Shown one piece after another: positions 7,035 through 15,920 of a DNA stretch of 45,407 nt (the stretch's first letter is position 1; the number at the start of each line of letters is the position of its first letter). The notes beneath the pieces are model-generated. The model was given only the letters and a program-made list of their open reading frames with translations, was not told the origin of the DNA and searched no databases. This DNA comes from CAG-533 sp022779465. Its GTDB lineage: Bacteria > Bacillota_I > Bacilli_A > RF39 > UBA660. Both the position numbers and the translations under genes were made by a program. The stretch covers positions 1-45,407 of the forward strand of contig JALFTB010000027.1 of the NCBI GenBank assembly GCA_022779465.1, in the 5' to 3' direction.

Positions 7035-8429
7035 ATGAAAAAAGTTAAACTTGGTTTAAAGATTATTAGTTTATTGTTATTTGTTGTTTTTATTGGTTTA
7101 TTATTTTATATTAAGATGATTCCAGTTAAATATATTATTATTGCTAGTGTGGTTTTAATTGTTTTATTATTTTTAATTATGTTAATGATGAATAGTAAGA
7201 AGAAAGCAGTTGAAATTATAGGAATGGTTTTAATTGTTTTAATGAGTACAATATTTGGTACTGGTATTTTTTATGTTAATAGAACTTATAAAGTTATTAA
7301 TAGAGTAGTTGATAAAGATTTTAATTTAAGTACTTATTATGTTTTAGTTAAAAGTGATTCTTCTTATGAAAAATTAAAAGATTTAAAAAATAAGAATTTA
7401 GGTTTTATGCAAGAAAGTGCTGAAAAATTAAAAGATGAAATTAAGATCACTTTTAATAATAGAACTTTTGATAGTGTAGGTAATTTATATTATGCTTTTA
7501 CTGATAATTCTATTGATGCGATGGTTATTGGATCTGGTATTTATGATGGTTTAGTTGATAATAATGATAGTTTTGAGAAGTCTGTTAAGATTATTGCTAA
7601 ATTATATGTTAAAGCTGATAAAAAACAAGAACACGTTGATATTGATGTAGCAAAACCTTTTATTATTTATTTAGCTGGTGAAGATAACGGTAATGGAGTT
7701 CAAGAATTTACTAGAAATGATGCTAATATTATTGTTGTAATTAATCCTTATACTCATAAGATATTACTTGTTAATACTCCTAGAGATTATTTATTACCTT
7801 TATGGAATCAAAAAGATAAAATGGATAAGTTAACTCATTTTGGATATTATGGAATTAATACTTCTGTATCAGCAATGGAAACTTTATATGGAGTTAAAGT
7901 TGATTCTTATGTAAGAATTTGTTATGAAGCTGTAGTTAATTTAGTTGATTCTGTTGGGGGAATTGATATTTATAGTGATAAAGCATTTGTTACTAGTCAT
8001 GAACCAAGAGTTCGTGTTAAAAAGGGTATGAATCATTTTAATGGAACTAAAGCTCTTGCATTTAGTCAAGAAAGATATGCTTATGAAAGTGGAGATAGAC
8101 ATAGAGGTCAAAATCAACAGGCAGTGTTATCTGCAGTTATTAAGAAGATAAGTACTAATAAAACTTATTTATTAAAATATCCAGATATTATTGAGTCTGT
8201 AAGTGATTATTTTGTAACTAATATATCTATGGATGATGTTCAAGAATTAATTAAATCTCAACTTAATACTTTAGCTTCGTGGGATGTTGAAAGTATTAGT
8301 GTTGATGGTGAAGGTGATATGCAATATACTTTCTCTATTCCTAAGGAGAAGAAGTATGTTATGATTCCAAGTGAAACTTCTGTTAAAAAAGCTAAAGATA
8401 AGATTAATGCAGTTTTAAAGGATGCTTAG
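7035..8429 (+). CDS. LytR-CpsA-Psr (LCP) family wall polymer ligase, 464 aa
   Basis: LCP enzymes move a polymer from its undecaprenyl carrier onto peptidoglycan outside the cell. Three membrane helices lie at about 8-26, 31-52 and 59-80. An accessory domain follows (about 90-195, SYEKLKDLKNKNLGFMQ) that resembles a solute-binding fold as in other Bacilli LCP proteins. The LCP core starts near 205; NTPRDYLLPL near residue 250 has the conserved arginine and aspartate, and the RICYEAVVNLVDSVGGIDI and SQERYAYESGDRHRGQNQQ motifs carry further lipid-phosphate-binding arginines. AAGGAGG precedes the ATG. In this cluster it is the obvious attachment enzyme for the finished polymer. Confidence 0.92.
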   Translation: MKKVKLGLKIISLLLFVVFIGLLFYIKMIPVKYIIIASVVLIVLLFLIMLMMNSKKKAVEIIGMVLIVLMSTIFGTGIFYVNRTYKVINRVVDKDFNLSTYYVLVKSDSSYEKLKDLKNKNLGFMQESAEKLKDEIKITFNNRTFDSVGNLYYAFTDNSIDAMVIGSGIYDGLVDNNDSFEKSVKIIAKLYVKADKKQEHVDIDVAKPFIIYLAGEDNGNGVQEFTRNDANIIVVINPYTHKILLVNTPRDYLLPLWNQKDKMDKLTHFGYYGINTSVSAMETLYGVKVDSYVRICYEAVVNLVDSVGGIDIYSDKAFVTSHEPRVRVKKGMNHFNGTKALAFSQERYAYESGDRHRGQNQQAVLSAVIKKISTNKTYLLKYPDIIESVSDYFVTNISMDDVQELIKSQLNTLASWDVESISVDGEGDMQYTFSIPKEKKYVMIPSETSVKKAKDKINAVLKDA

Positions 8430-8430
8430 G

Positions 8431-8919
8431 ATGATTTTTGTTACATTAGGTACTCAAGATAAGTCTTTTGAAAGATTACTTAGGGATATTCAAAAGCAAA
8501 TTGATTTAGGTAATATTAAAGAAAAAGTAGTTGTTCAAGCTGGATTTACTAAGTTTGATAGTAAAGATATGGAAATATTTGATTTAATTCCCATGGATGA
8601 TTTTGATAAATTAATGAATGAATGTGATTTACTTATTACTCATGGGGGAGTAGGAAGTATTATTAGTGGATTAAAGAAAAATAAAAAAGTTATTGCTGTA
8701 GCAAGATTAGCTAAATATAAAGAACATATGAATGATCATCAAAAGCAAATTGTAGATAATTTTAGTGATGCTGGTTATATTTTAAAGTATGATGATGGTG
8801 ATGATTTAGGAAAAATTTTAAAGAAAGTTAAATCTTTTAAACCAAAAAAATATACATCTAATACTGATAATATGATTAAACTTGTTACAGATAAAATTAA
8901 TGAATTGGTTGATGAATAA
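8431..8919 (+). CDS. PssE/Alg13-like glycosyltransferase catalytic subunit, 162 aa
   Basis: Corresponds to the C-terminal donor-binding half of a GT-B enzyme. It starts MIFVTLGTQDKSFERLL and has the LLITHGGVGSIISGL nucleotide-sugar motif at about residues 70-85, then KEHMNDHQKQIVDNF. These are hallmarks of Alg13/PssE proteins, which work only with an Alg14/PssD partner, here most likely the product of 6546. I chose ATG 8431, one base after the LCP stop, since AAAGGA lies 9 bases before it; the ATG at 8422 has no spacing for a ribosome site. Confidence 0.87.
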   Translation: MIFVTLGTQDKSFERLLRDIQKQIDLGNIKEKVVVQAGFTKFDSKDMEIFDLIPMDDFDKLMNECDLLITHGGVGSIISGLKKNKKVIAVARLAKYKEHMNDHQKQIVDNFSDAGYILKYDDGDDLGKILKKVKSFKPKKYTSNTDNMIKLVTDKINELVDE

Positions 8920-8920
8920 A

Positions 8921-9925
8921 ATGCGTGAAAAAATAGATTTTGTAATTATGTGGGTTGATGGCAGTGATCCTAAGTGGCTTGCAGAAAAAAATAAATATAG
9001 TGAAAAGAAAGTATCTATCGATGATGGTATTAATCGTTATAGAGATATGAATCTTTTAAAGTATTGGTTTAGAGGAGTAGAAAAGTATACTCCTTGGGTT
9101 AATAAGATTTATTTTGTTACTTGGGGACACTTACCAGAATGGCTTGATACAAGTAATCCTAAATTGGTTATTGTAAATCATAAAGATTTTATACCTAAAA
9201 AATATTTGCCAACTTTTAGTGCTAATAGTATTGAATTAAATCTTCATAGAATAAAAGATTTATCAGAGCATTTTGTGTTATTTAACGATGATATGTATGT
9301 AATAAATTCTTTAGATGAAGAGTATTTCTTTAAGGATGGTTTGCCATGTGATCATTGGAAGGAAAATCCTTTAGAAATTGAAAGCGCTGATGATAATTTC
9401 TTTGATCATATAGTGATTAATGATTTATTTTTAATTTCTAAAAATTTTAATAAGAAAGATGTATATAAAAATAATTTCAATAAAATTTTTAATATTAAGT
9501 ATGGTAGAAGAAATATGAGGTTTTTAATGCTTTTAAAGTGGAAATACTTTACTGGTTTCGAATGTCCCCATACTGCTAATCCTTATTTAAAATCTTCTTT
9601 TAAAGAGGTTTGGGATAAGAATGAATATTTCTTAGATAGAACATGCTTAAATAAATTTAGATCGATGTTTGATGTTAATCAATGGGTTATTAATTGGTAT
9701 CAAATGTGTAAGGGTAATTTTAGTGTTAAAAATCAAAATAAATTTGGCAAATATTTTGCATTAGATGATGATAATACAGATTTAATTAATTATATGAGAG
9801 ATGATAAAGCTAGTGTTGTTTGTATTAATGATACTGATAGAGCTAAAAATTTTGATAAAGCTATTAAACAAGTGCAGAAAGTGTTTGATGAAAAATTAAA
9901 TGAAAAATGTTCATTTGAAAAGTAG
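8921..9925 (+). CDS. Stealth family sugar-1-phosphate transferase, 334 aa
   Basis: Stealth proteins transfer a hexose-1-phosphate and so build phosphodiester-linked capsules. The first conserved region is plain at the N-terminus, IDFVIMWVDGSDPKW. The second runs from RYRDMNLLKYWFRGVEKY through IYFVTWGHLPEWL to FVLFNDDMYV, and a later HTANPYLKSSF region follows, then WVINWYQM. Start at 8921 skips 13 residues of a longer reading that would lie inside the upstream gene. The ribosome site is weak (GGTTGA), so coupling to the PssE-like gene, which ends one base before, is likely. Confidence 0.9.
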   Translation: MREKIDFVIMWVDGSDPKWLAEKNKYSEKKVSIDDGINRYRDMNLLKYWFRGVEKYTPWVNKIYFVTWGHLPEWLDTSNPKLVIVNHKDFIPKKYLPTFSANSIELNLHRIKDLSEHFVLFNDDMYVINSLDEEYFFKDGLPCDHWKENPLEIESADDNFFDHIVINDLFLISKNFNKKDVYKNNFNKIFNIKYGRRNMRFLMLLKWKYFTGFECPHTANPYLKSSFKEVWDKNEYFLDRTCLNKFRSMFDVNQWVINWYQMCKGNFSVKNQNKFGKYFALDDDNTDLINYMRDDKASVVCINDTDRAKNFDKAIKQVQKVFDEKLNEKCSFEK

Positions 9926-9933
9926 GTGATTAC

Positions 9934-11463
9934 ATGAATAGTACTTCAAGAAAGAAAAATGTCATTAAGAATATGTTTGTAGGTACTATTTTTCAAGTTA
10001 TATGTTTATTAATGGGGTTTGTTAACAGAACTTTCTTTATCAAATTATTAAGTGAAGAATATTTAGGTGTAAATACTTTATTTACAAATATTCTTACTAT
10101 TTTATCTTTTGCAGAGTTAGGTATAGGTAATGCGATTATTTTTAATTTATATAAACCTCTTGCTAAAGATGATAAGAAACAAGTTAATTTATTATTAAAG
10201 TTTTATCGTAATACTTATTCTTTTATTGGCATGATAATGTTAGTAGTAGGTCTTATTTTAATTCCATTTATACCGAATTTAATTGAGACGATGCCTAATA
10301 TAAGTGAGAATATTTATGTTATTTATGTACTGTTCTTATTTGATACAGTTATTTCTTACTTTTTCACTTATAGAACTGCTATTATTCAAGCAGATCAAAA
10401 GAATTATGTTATTGTTAAAACTGTACAATCATTTAAGATTGGACAAATTATATTACAAATTATTTTATTATATTTAACTCATAATTATTATTTATATGTT
10501 ATTTTACAGTTAGGTTGTACGATATGTACTTATAGTTATTTAGCTTATAAGTCTAAAAAGATGTATCCGTATACGGTTAAGATGCCGGAAGAAAGTTTAC
10601 CTAAAAAGACTAGTAAATCAATATTTAGTAATGTCAAGGCTTTATTTGTTTATAAAATGAGTTCGGTTATTTTAAATGGTACTGATAGTATTATTATTTC
10701 TAAATATTTAGGGTTAGCGGTACTAGGTTTATATTCAAATTATTTACTTATTGTTAGTGCGATAACTCAAGTACTAAGTCAGGTATTTAACGCTTTTACG
10801 GCTAGTGTTGGTAATTTGATTGCGGTAGATCATGAAGGTAAAAGTAAAAAGGTATTTGATCAATTATTCTATTTTACAACTTTTGTTTATTGTATTTTTT
10901 CAATTTGTTTATACTTATTATTTAATGATTTTATAACGATATGGCTAGGTAAAAAATATTTATTATCTAATTTGGTTGTTTTTTCAATAGTTTTACATTT
11001 TTATGTTAATGGTACACAGTTTGCAGCTTTTACTTATAGACAAACTAGTGGCTTATTTATGCAGTATAGATGGAGTCCGGTAGCATCAGCTACGCTTAAT
11101 ATAGTTTTATCGATTGTATGGGCTAAAAGCATAGGATTAGCAGGAGTATTTTTTGCAACTAGTGTATCTAGAATAGTTACTGCTGGTTGGATAGATCCTT
11201 TGATAATTCATAAGAATGTTTTTAAAGAAAAAGTAGGTAATTATTATTTAAAATATATATTTAGGTTTATTAAAGTTATGTGTTTTGGGGTAATATGCTA
11301 TTATGCCTCTAGTTTTATAGTTGTTAATAATATATTAATGTTTATTGTTAAAGGTTTATTTATTAGTATATTATCTGGTACACTATTTATAATAACTAGT
11401 TTATATACACATGAATTTAAAGAACTTAAGAGTATTGGTTTAAATTTACTTAAAAGAAAATGA
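9934..11463 (+). CDS. Wzx-type polysaccharide flippase, 509 aa
   Basis: Member of the MOP superfamily of exporters with 12 to 14 predicted membrane helices along its whole length. It begins with the usual KNMFVGTIFQVICLLMGFVN helix and shows TFFIKLLSEEYLGVNTLF and FAELGIGNAIIFNLYKPLA, which are typical of the PST/Wzx branch. Its job should be to flip the lipid-linked repeat unit from the inner to the outer membrane face. AGGTGA precedes the ATG. Its place next to Stealth and LicD genes says the unit is already modified when exported, or is modified nearby. Confidence 0.9.
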   Translation: MNSTSRKKNVIKNMFVGTIFQVICLLMGFVNRTFFIKLLSEEYLGVNTLFTNILTILSFAELGIGNAIIFNLYKPLAKDDKKQVNLLLKFYRNTYSFIGMIMLVVGLILIPFIPNLIETMPNISENIYVIYVLFLFDTVISYFFTYRTAIIQADQKNYVIVKTVQSFKIGQIILQIILLYLTHNYYLYVILQLGCTICTYSYLAYKSKKMYPYTVKMPEESLPKKTSKSIFSNVKALFVYKMSSVILNGTDSIIISKYLGLAVLGLYSNYLLIVSAITQVLSQVFNAFTASVGNLIAVDHEGKSKKVFDQLFYFTTFVYCIFSICLYLLFNDFITIWLGKKYLLSNLVVFSIVLHFYVNGTQFAAFTYRQTSGLFMQYRWSPVASATLNIVLSIVWAKSIGLAGVFFATSVSRIVTAGWIDPLIIHKNVFKEKVGNYYLKYIFRFIKVMCFGVICYYASSFIVVNNILMFIVKGLFISILSGTLFIITSLYTHEFKELKSIGLNLLKRK

Positions 11464-11470
11464 GGTATTT

Positions 11471-12283
11471 ATGGAAGCTAAAGATTTAAAGAAATTACAA
11501 AAGTATCAAATGGTTATAACTGATGAATTTGTTAAATTTTGTGATGAAAATAATATTGATTATTATCTTTTAGGTGGTTCAGCATTAGGTGCTGTTAGAC
11601 ATAATGGATTTATTCCATGGGATGATGATATGGATGTTGGACTAATGAGAAAAGATTATGAGTTTTTTCTTGAAAATTATGTTGATAATGATAAATTTTA
11701 TCTTCAAGCGATTGAGAGAGATAATAATTATTGGAATATGTACGCCAAATTAAGAATGAAAAACACTTTAATGGAAGAAGAGAGACTTAAAGATTTAGAT
11801 GTTCCTAAAGAAATATTTATTGATATTTTTCCAATAGATAATGCACCGTCTGGTGGATATGATAAAATTAAAATTAAAGCTAATATAGCTAAGATATTAA
11901 AGATGAGTTTATTAGTTAAAATGAAAGTTGCTCATTTGTATGAATGTAATTTTAAAATTATTACTAAGATTTGCTCATGGCTTCCTAAAGGTTTAATTTA
12001 TAAAATAAATAAAAAGATTATGACGAGTTATAAAGATGATAATTCTACTTATACAGTTATTTATTTAAGTGAATATGCGATTAAAAGAGGTTATTTGTTA
12101 AGAAGTGTTTATCTTCCTGCGAAAGAGTGTAAGTTTGAAGATAAAGTCTATAAGGTACCTAATGATGTTGATTTTTATTTAAAGAATATGTATGGTGATT
12201 ATATGACTTTACCAAAAAAAGAAGATAGGGTATCTCATGGAGTTTTAAGATTATCTTTTGATACAAAGGAGAATGAAAAATGA
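11471..12283 (+). CDS. LicD family phosphotransferase, 270 aa
   Basis: LicD proteins add phosphocholine or a similar phospho-group to a cell surface glycan; they have the nucleotidyltransferase fold. The signature is clear at about residues 30-60: YLLGGSALGAVRHNGFIPWD followed by DDMDVGLMRKDYE, which holds the metal-binding aspartates. The rest, including FIDIFPIDNAP, fits the family. No licA, licB or licC genes for choline uptake and activation are in the window, so the transferred group may not be choline. It overlaps the next gene by 4 bases. Confidence 0.9.
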   Translation: MEAKDLKKLQKYQMVITDEFVKFCDENNIDYYLLGGSALGAVRHNGFIPWDDDMDVGLMRKDYEFFLENYVDNDKFYLQAIERDNNYWNMYAKLRMKNTLMEEERLKDLDVPKEIFIDIFPIDNAPSGGYDKIKIKANIAKILKMSLLVKMKVAHLYECNFKIITKICSWLPKGLIYKINKKIMTSYKDDNSTYTVIYLSEYAIKRGYLLRSVYLPAKECKFEDKVYKVPNDVDFYLKNMYGDYMTLPKKEDRVSHGVLRLSFDTKENEK

Positions 12284-13344
12284 TAAAAGTTGCATTTTTA
12301 ACTAAGAATTTAGATATTGGGGGAATTGAAAGAGCTATTTTAAATTATTTAAATTATATGGATAAGTTAAAATATGAGATTACTTTATTTTTAGATGAAG
12401 GTGAAGGCATTTATTTAAATGAAGTTCCTAAAGATGTGAAGATTGTTAATTTAAATATGTGTAAAAGTAGGAATTTTTTGTGGAGAAAGCTAGTTAATTT
12501 CTTTAAGTTAGGATATTATTCTTTAAAATATTATCATAAGTTTGATTTTGCAGCTTCTTTTACAACTACAGTGAAATCTAATATAATTTTAGCTAAAAGG
12601 TTTTCTTCAAATAATGCAATTTGGTATCATGGAGAATATTGGAATACTGATGAGGAAGCTAAACGTTTTGTTAAATATTCAAATTCTTTAAAATATAAAA
12701 AAGTTGTTTTTGTATCTAATTATGTTAAAGATAAATATGTTAATTTTACTCATAGTAAACAAAATTTATTTGTAATTAATAATCCAATTGACCATTTAAA
12801 GATGATTAAAAATAGTCAAGAAGATTTAGGTTTAAAACGTGAAAAATATACTTTCTTAAATGTAGGAAGACATGAAGAGAAAGCTAAAAATTTAATTGCT
12901 TTATTAAATGTTACTGATAGATTATTAAAAGATGGTTATGATTTTGATTTATGGATGGTAGGTAGTGGACCTGATACTGATTTATATAAAAGTATTATTA
13001 GTAGATTACAAATTGAAGATCATGTAAAGATGTTTGGGAAGCAAAGTAATGTTTATCCTTTTTATAAAATAGCTGATGCGTTTGTTTTAACTAGCGTTAC
13101 AGAAGGTAATCCAGTTGTTTATTTAGAAGCTAAGGTTATGAATTTACCAATAATATCAACCAATGTTAGTGATGCTAAGATAGAATTAGATGGTTATGGT
13201 ATTGTTTGTGATGTTAATGAAGATGCTATATATGAAGCTATGAAGGAATTTTTAGATAAAGGTTATAAAATTGAAAATCCTTTTGATCCAGTAGTTTATA
13301 ATAGGGATGTATTAAGTAAACTTTATGAGGTTATAGGTTTATGA
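12280..13344 (+). CDS. Glycosyltransferase family 4 (GT-B), 354 aa
   Basis: Second GT4 enzyme of the cluster. The N-terminal acceptor loop is KVAFLTKNLDIGGIERAILN. The donor domain has FLNVGRHEEKAKNL, WMVGSGPDTDLYK and the late FVLTSVTEGNPVVYLEA motif, with the E-x7-E glutamates near 273-281. It overlaps LicD by 4 bases and has AAGGAG inside the LicD gene end. The following GT2 gene overlaps it by 4 bases, so the three are tightly coupled. It is more distantly related to the GT4 at 4419. Confidence 0.9.
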   Translation: MIKVAFLTKNLDIGGIERAILNYLNYMDKLKYEITLFLDEGEGIYLNEVPKDVKIVNLNMCKSRNFLWRKLVNFFKLGYYSLKYYHKFDFAASFTTTVKSNIILAKRFSSNNAIWYHGEYWNTDEEAKRFVKYSNSLKYKKVVFVSNYVKDKYVNFTHSKQNLFVINNPIDHLKMIKNSQEDLGLKREKYTFLNVGRHEEKAKNLIALLNVTDRLLKDGYDFDLWMVGSGPDTDLYKSIISRLQIEDHVKMFGKQSNVYPFYKIADAFVLTSVTEGNPVVYLEAKVMNLPIISTNVSDAKIELDGYGIVCDVNEDAIYEAMKEFLDKGYKIENPFDPVVYNRDVLSKLYEVIGL

Positions 13345-14288
13345 ATAAGGTAAGTATTATTGTTCCTGTTTATAATACTAAAGATTATATTATTAGATGT
13401 GTTGATTCTTTAGTTAATCAAACTTATAAGGATATTGAAATTATTTTAGTTAATGATGGTAGTTTAGATAATTCAATTGATCTTGTGAATGAAAAATATG
13501 ATGATGATAGAATAGTGATTGTTAATCAAGATAATATGGGGTCAGGTCAAGCTAGAAATAATGGAATTAAGAAAGCTTCTGGAGATTATTTATTTTTTGT
13601 TGATAGTGATGATTTTATTGATAAAGATACAATTAGTATTATGATGAATAAAATGATTAATGATAAGGTTAATTTAGTTATTTGTGACTATTATAAATAC
13701 TTTAGTGATGATAATAAGATTCATATTAATAATATTCCAAATTATGATTGTAATAATGATAAACAATCGGTTATAGGGATGCCTGGAGCTGTTTGTAAAT
13801 TATTTAAAAAAGAGATTTTTGATAAGTATGATATTAAGTTTTTACCTGGAGTATTTTTTGAAGATAATGCGATTATTCCATTTGCTTGTGCAGTATCTGG
13901 TAAGTATGCTTATGTTAATAAACCATTATATTATTACTTTCAAAGAGAAGGTTCTGCTTTAAATAAGATAGAATATAATGAAGGTTATGAGGCTATTTTT
14001 GATTCACTTAGTTACTTATATGATAAATTTAATAAATATGATATGATAGAGAAGTACGCTCAAGAATTAGAGTACATTTATATAGAATATTTATTACATG
14101 CATCTAATTTAAGATTTTTAAAATTTAATAAATTAAATAATATTAAAAAAGTTTCTATAATTATGAAAGAAAAATATCCTAATTATAGAAACAATAAATA
14201 TTTTAAAATGGAGAATATTAAATATAGAATAGTTTGTAATTTGTTCTATAAAAATAAAGTAAAATTGTTGAAACTAATTTTGAAATAA
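13341..14288 (+). CDS. Glycosyltransferase family 2, 315 aa
   Basis: Inverting GT-A enzyme with KVSIIVPVYNTKDYIIRC, LVNDGSLDNS, NMGSGQARNNGIKKASGDY and the metal site FVDSDDFID. The C-terminal PNYRNNKYFK matches the tail of the GT2 at 5591, so the two are paralogues. Donor and acceptor are unknown. The start overlaps the end of the GT4 gene by 4 bases. Confidence 0.9.
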   Translation: MNKVSIIVPVYNTKDYIIRCVDSLVNQTYKDIEIILVNDGSLDNSIDLVNEKYDDDRIVIVNQDNMGSGQARNNGIKKASGDYLFFVDSDDFIDKDTISIMMNKMINDKVNLVICDYYKYFSDDNKIHINNIPNYDCNNDKQSVIGMPGAVCKLFKKEIFDKYDIKFLPGVFFEDNAIIPFACAVSGKYAYVNKPLYYYFQREGSALNKIEYNEGYEAIFDSLSYLYDKFNKYDMIEKYAQELEYIYIEYLLHASNLRFLKFNKLNNIKKVSIIMKEKYPNYRNNKYFKMENIKYRIVCNLFYKNKVKLLKLILK

Positions 14289-14303
14289 CAAGAGGTGTTT
14301 TTT

Positions 14304-15845
14304 ATGGAGAAGTACAAGAAAATATTAAGTTATGTCTTTGCAATTTTTATGATAATGCAACCATTATTTGATATTTTTTATTTGTATGATGATAATTTAA
14401 TTGCAATGTTTAAATTTTCACCGGCAACTATTATTAGAATGGGAGTAATGAGTTTATTATTTTTATTTACTTTCTTATATTGGAAGAATAAAAATAAATG
14501 GAAATATTTGATAGTTTTTTGTGTTATATATTTGTTATATACAATATTCCATCAAATAAATGTAATGAATTTTGATGTTCCATTTGATAAGTTTAATAAT
14601 TATTCAACTTTAAAAGAGTTATTTTATATTATTAGAATGGTATGTCCTTTATTAATGATATTTGTTACTTATGAAAATGATATTAGAAGAGAATATTTAA
14701 AGAAGATTATTATTTATGTATCTTTAATATTTTCAGTTGTTATGGTAAGTACTAATTTATTAGGAATAGCTTTAGGTAGTTATGATGGAGGAACTGAAAT
14801 AATTGAAAGAACTATAATTGATTGGTTTAATCCTAATATATATAATGAAGTCAGTTATACGAAGATAGCTTCTAAAGGAATATTTCATATGGCTAATCAA
14901 GTTAGTGCTACTTTAATATCATTACTTCCTATGGTTATATATTATTTCTTAAAAGAAAAGAAAGCTTTATATGGTTTAACTTATTTCTTAATGCTTTTAT
15001 CAATGCTTATGATTGGTACTAGAGTTGCGGGATATGGATGGTTACTTGTTAGTGCTTGTATGTTTGTAGCATATTTATTCTTTGTATTTGTTAAAAAAGA
15101 ATATAAATTTGATTTAAAGATATCAGTTATTTATTTAATTTTAACAGCTATTAACTGTGTTATATTACCTTATTCACCAGTAATGAATAGACATTATATT
15201 GAAGAGAATGCTGGGATAATAAATGAAAATCAAGAAAAAGACGATGTTAAAAACTATATAAAAGAATTTGAAAAGTTTTTAGAGTTAACTGAAGATGAAG
15301 ATGCTATTTATGATAAAAAGATTGAATTCTTAGTTAATATGAAAGATGTTTATGGATTTGATCCAGAATATTTTAATGAAATATATCCTTATGAACAAGA
15401 TCCTGATTTTTGGTTAAAGTTAGCTAAAATGGATTATGTTAATAGAGCTAATCATCGAAATTTAAAGACACATATTACCCATAGAGTTATTGATCTTAAT
15501 GATAATAGGATGGATTATGTTTTAGGGGTAGGATTTAGTAGATTAAGAAATGTACCTTGTTATATGGAAAATGATATTTATGTTCATATTTATTCAATAG
15601 GAATAGTTGGTATATTAGTATTTATTGCACCTTATTTTGTTATTTTAATGTATGGAGTATATTCTGTATTTAAAGATTATAAGAATAAATTTACTTTCTT
15701 AAATATATCTTTATTATTTAGTATAGCATTAACTTTTGTAGCGGGTATATTTAGTGGAAATGTATTTGATGAGTGGATATGTACATTATTCTTAGGATTT
15801 ATGTGTGGATGTTTACTTCTTAATTTAAATAAAAAGGAATCTTAA
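14304..15845 (+). CDS. O-antigen ligase/polymerase-like membrane protein (probable Wzy), 513 aa
   Basis: About ten membrane helices in the pattern of Wzy/WaaL proteins, with a large polar loop of around 110 residues (from MNRHYIEENAGIINENQ to ITHRVIDLN) between late helices. That loop is where these enzymes hold their catalytic residues. A helix with GTRVAGYGWLLVSA and the later VLGVGFSRLRNVPCYMEND stretch are of the type found in O-antigen ligase domains. As last gene of a cluster with a flippase it should join repeat units outside the membrane. ATG 14304 has AGAGGTG before it; a GTG at 14295 is inside that site. The family is variable, so this is a topology and context call. Confidence 0.75.
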   Translation: MEKYKKILSYVFAIFMIMQPLFDIFYLYDDNLIAMFKFSPATIIRMGVMSLLFLFTFLYWKNKNKWKYLIVFCVIYLLYTIFHQINVMNFDVPFDKFNNYSTLKELFYIIRMVCPLLMIFVTYENDIRREYLKKIIIYVSLIFSVVMVSTNLLGIALGSYDGGTEIIERTIIDWFNPNIYNEVSYTKIASKGIFHMANQVSATLISLLPMVIYYFLKEKKALYGLTYFLMLLSMLMIGTRVAGYGWLLVSACMFVAYLFFVFVKKEYKFDLKISVIYLILTAINCVILPYSPVMNRHYIEENAGIINENQEKDDVKNYIKEFEKFLELTEDEDAIYDKKIEFLVNMKDVYGFDPEYFNEIYPYEQDPDFWLKLAKMDYVNRANHRNLKTHITHRVIDLNDNRMDYVLGVGFSRLRNVPCYMENDIYVHIYSIGIVGILVFIAPYFVILMYGVYSVFKDYKNKFTFLNISLLFSIALTFVAGIFSGNVFDEWICTLFLGFMCGCLLLNLNKKES

Positions 15846-15864
15846 AATTTAAAGATTCTTTTTA
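15836..15864 (+). terminator. Terminator of the polysaccharide cluster
   Basis: GGAATCTT (15836-15843), 8-base loop, AAGATTCT (15852-15859), then TTTTA. The stop codon TAA (15843-15845) begins in the 5' arm. Confidence 0.8.
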
Positions 15865-15865
15865 T

Positions 15866-15894
15866 TTGACAAAATAGTTATTAACATCTAAAAT
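15866..15894 (+). promoter_or_regulatory. Promoter of the dehydrogenase operon
   Basis: Perfect -35 TTGACA (15866-15871), 17-base spacer, TAAAAT (15889-15894). It starts right after the terminator T-run. The leader to the ATG at 15921 is about 20 bases and holds AAGGAGG. Confidence 0.88.
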
Positions 15895-15920
15895 TAAAGA
15901 GATTTATTTAAGGAGGTATT

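Noticed and set aside
9934..11463. TGA read as tryptophan (Mycoplasma-type code)
   Set aside because: Several complete proteins end at TGA followed at once by the next ribosome site and start, and all Trp codons seen are TGG.
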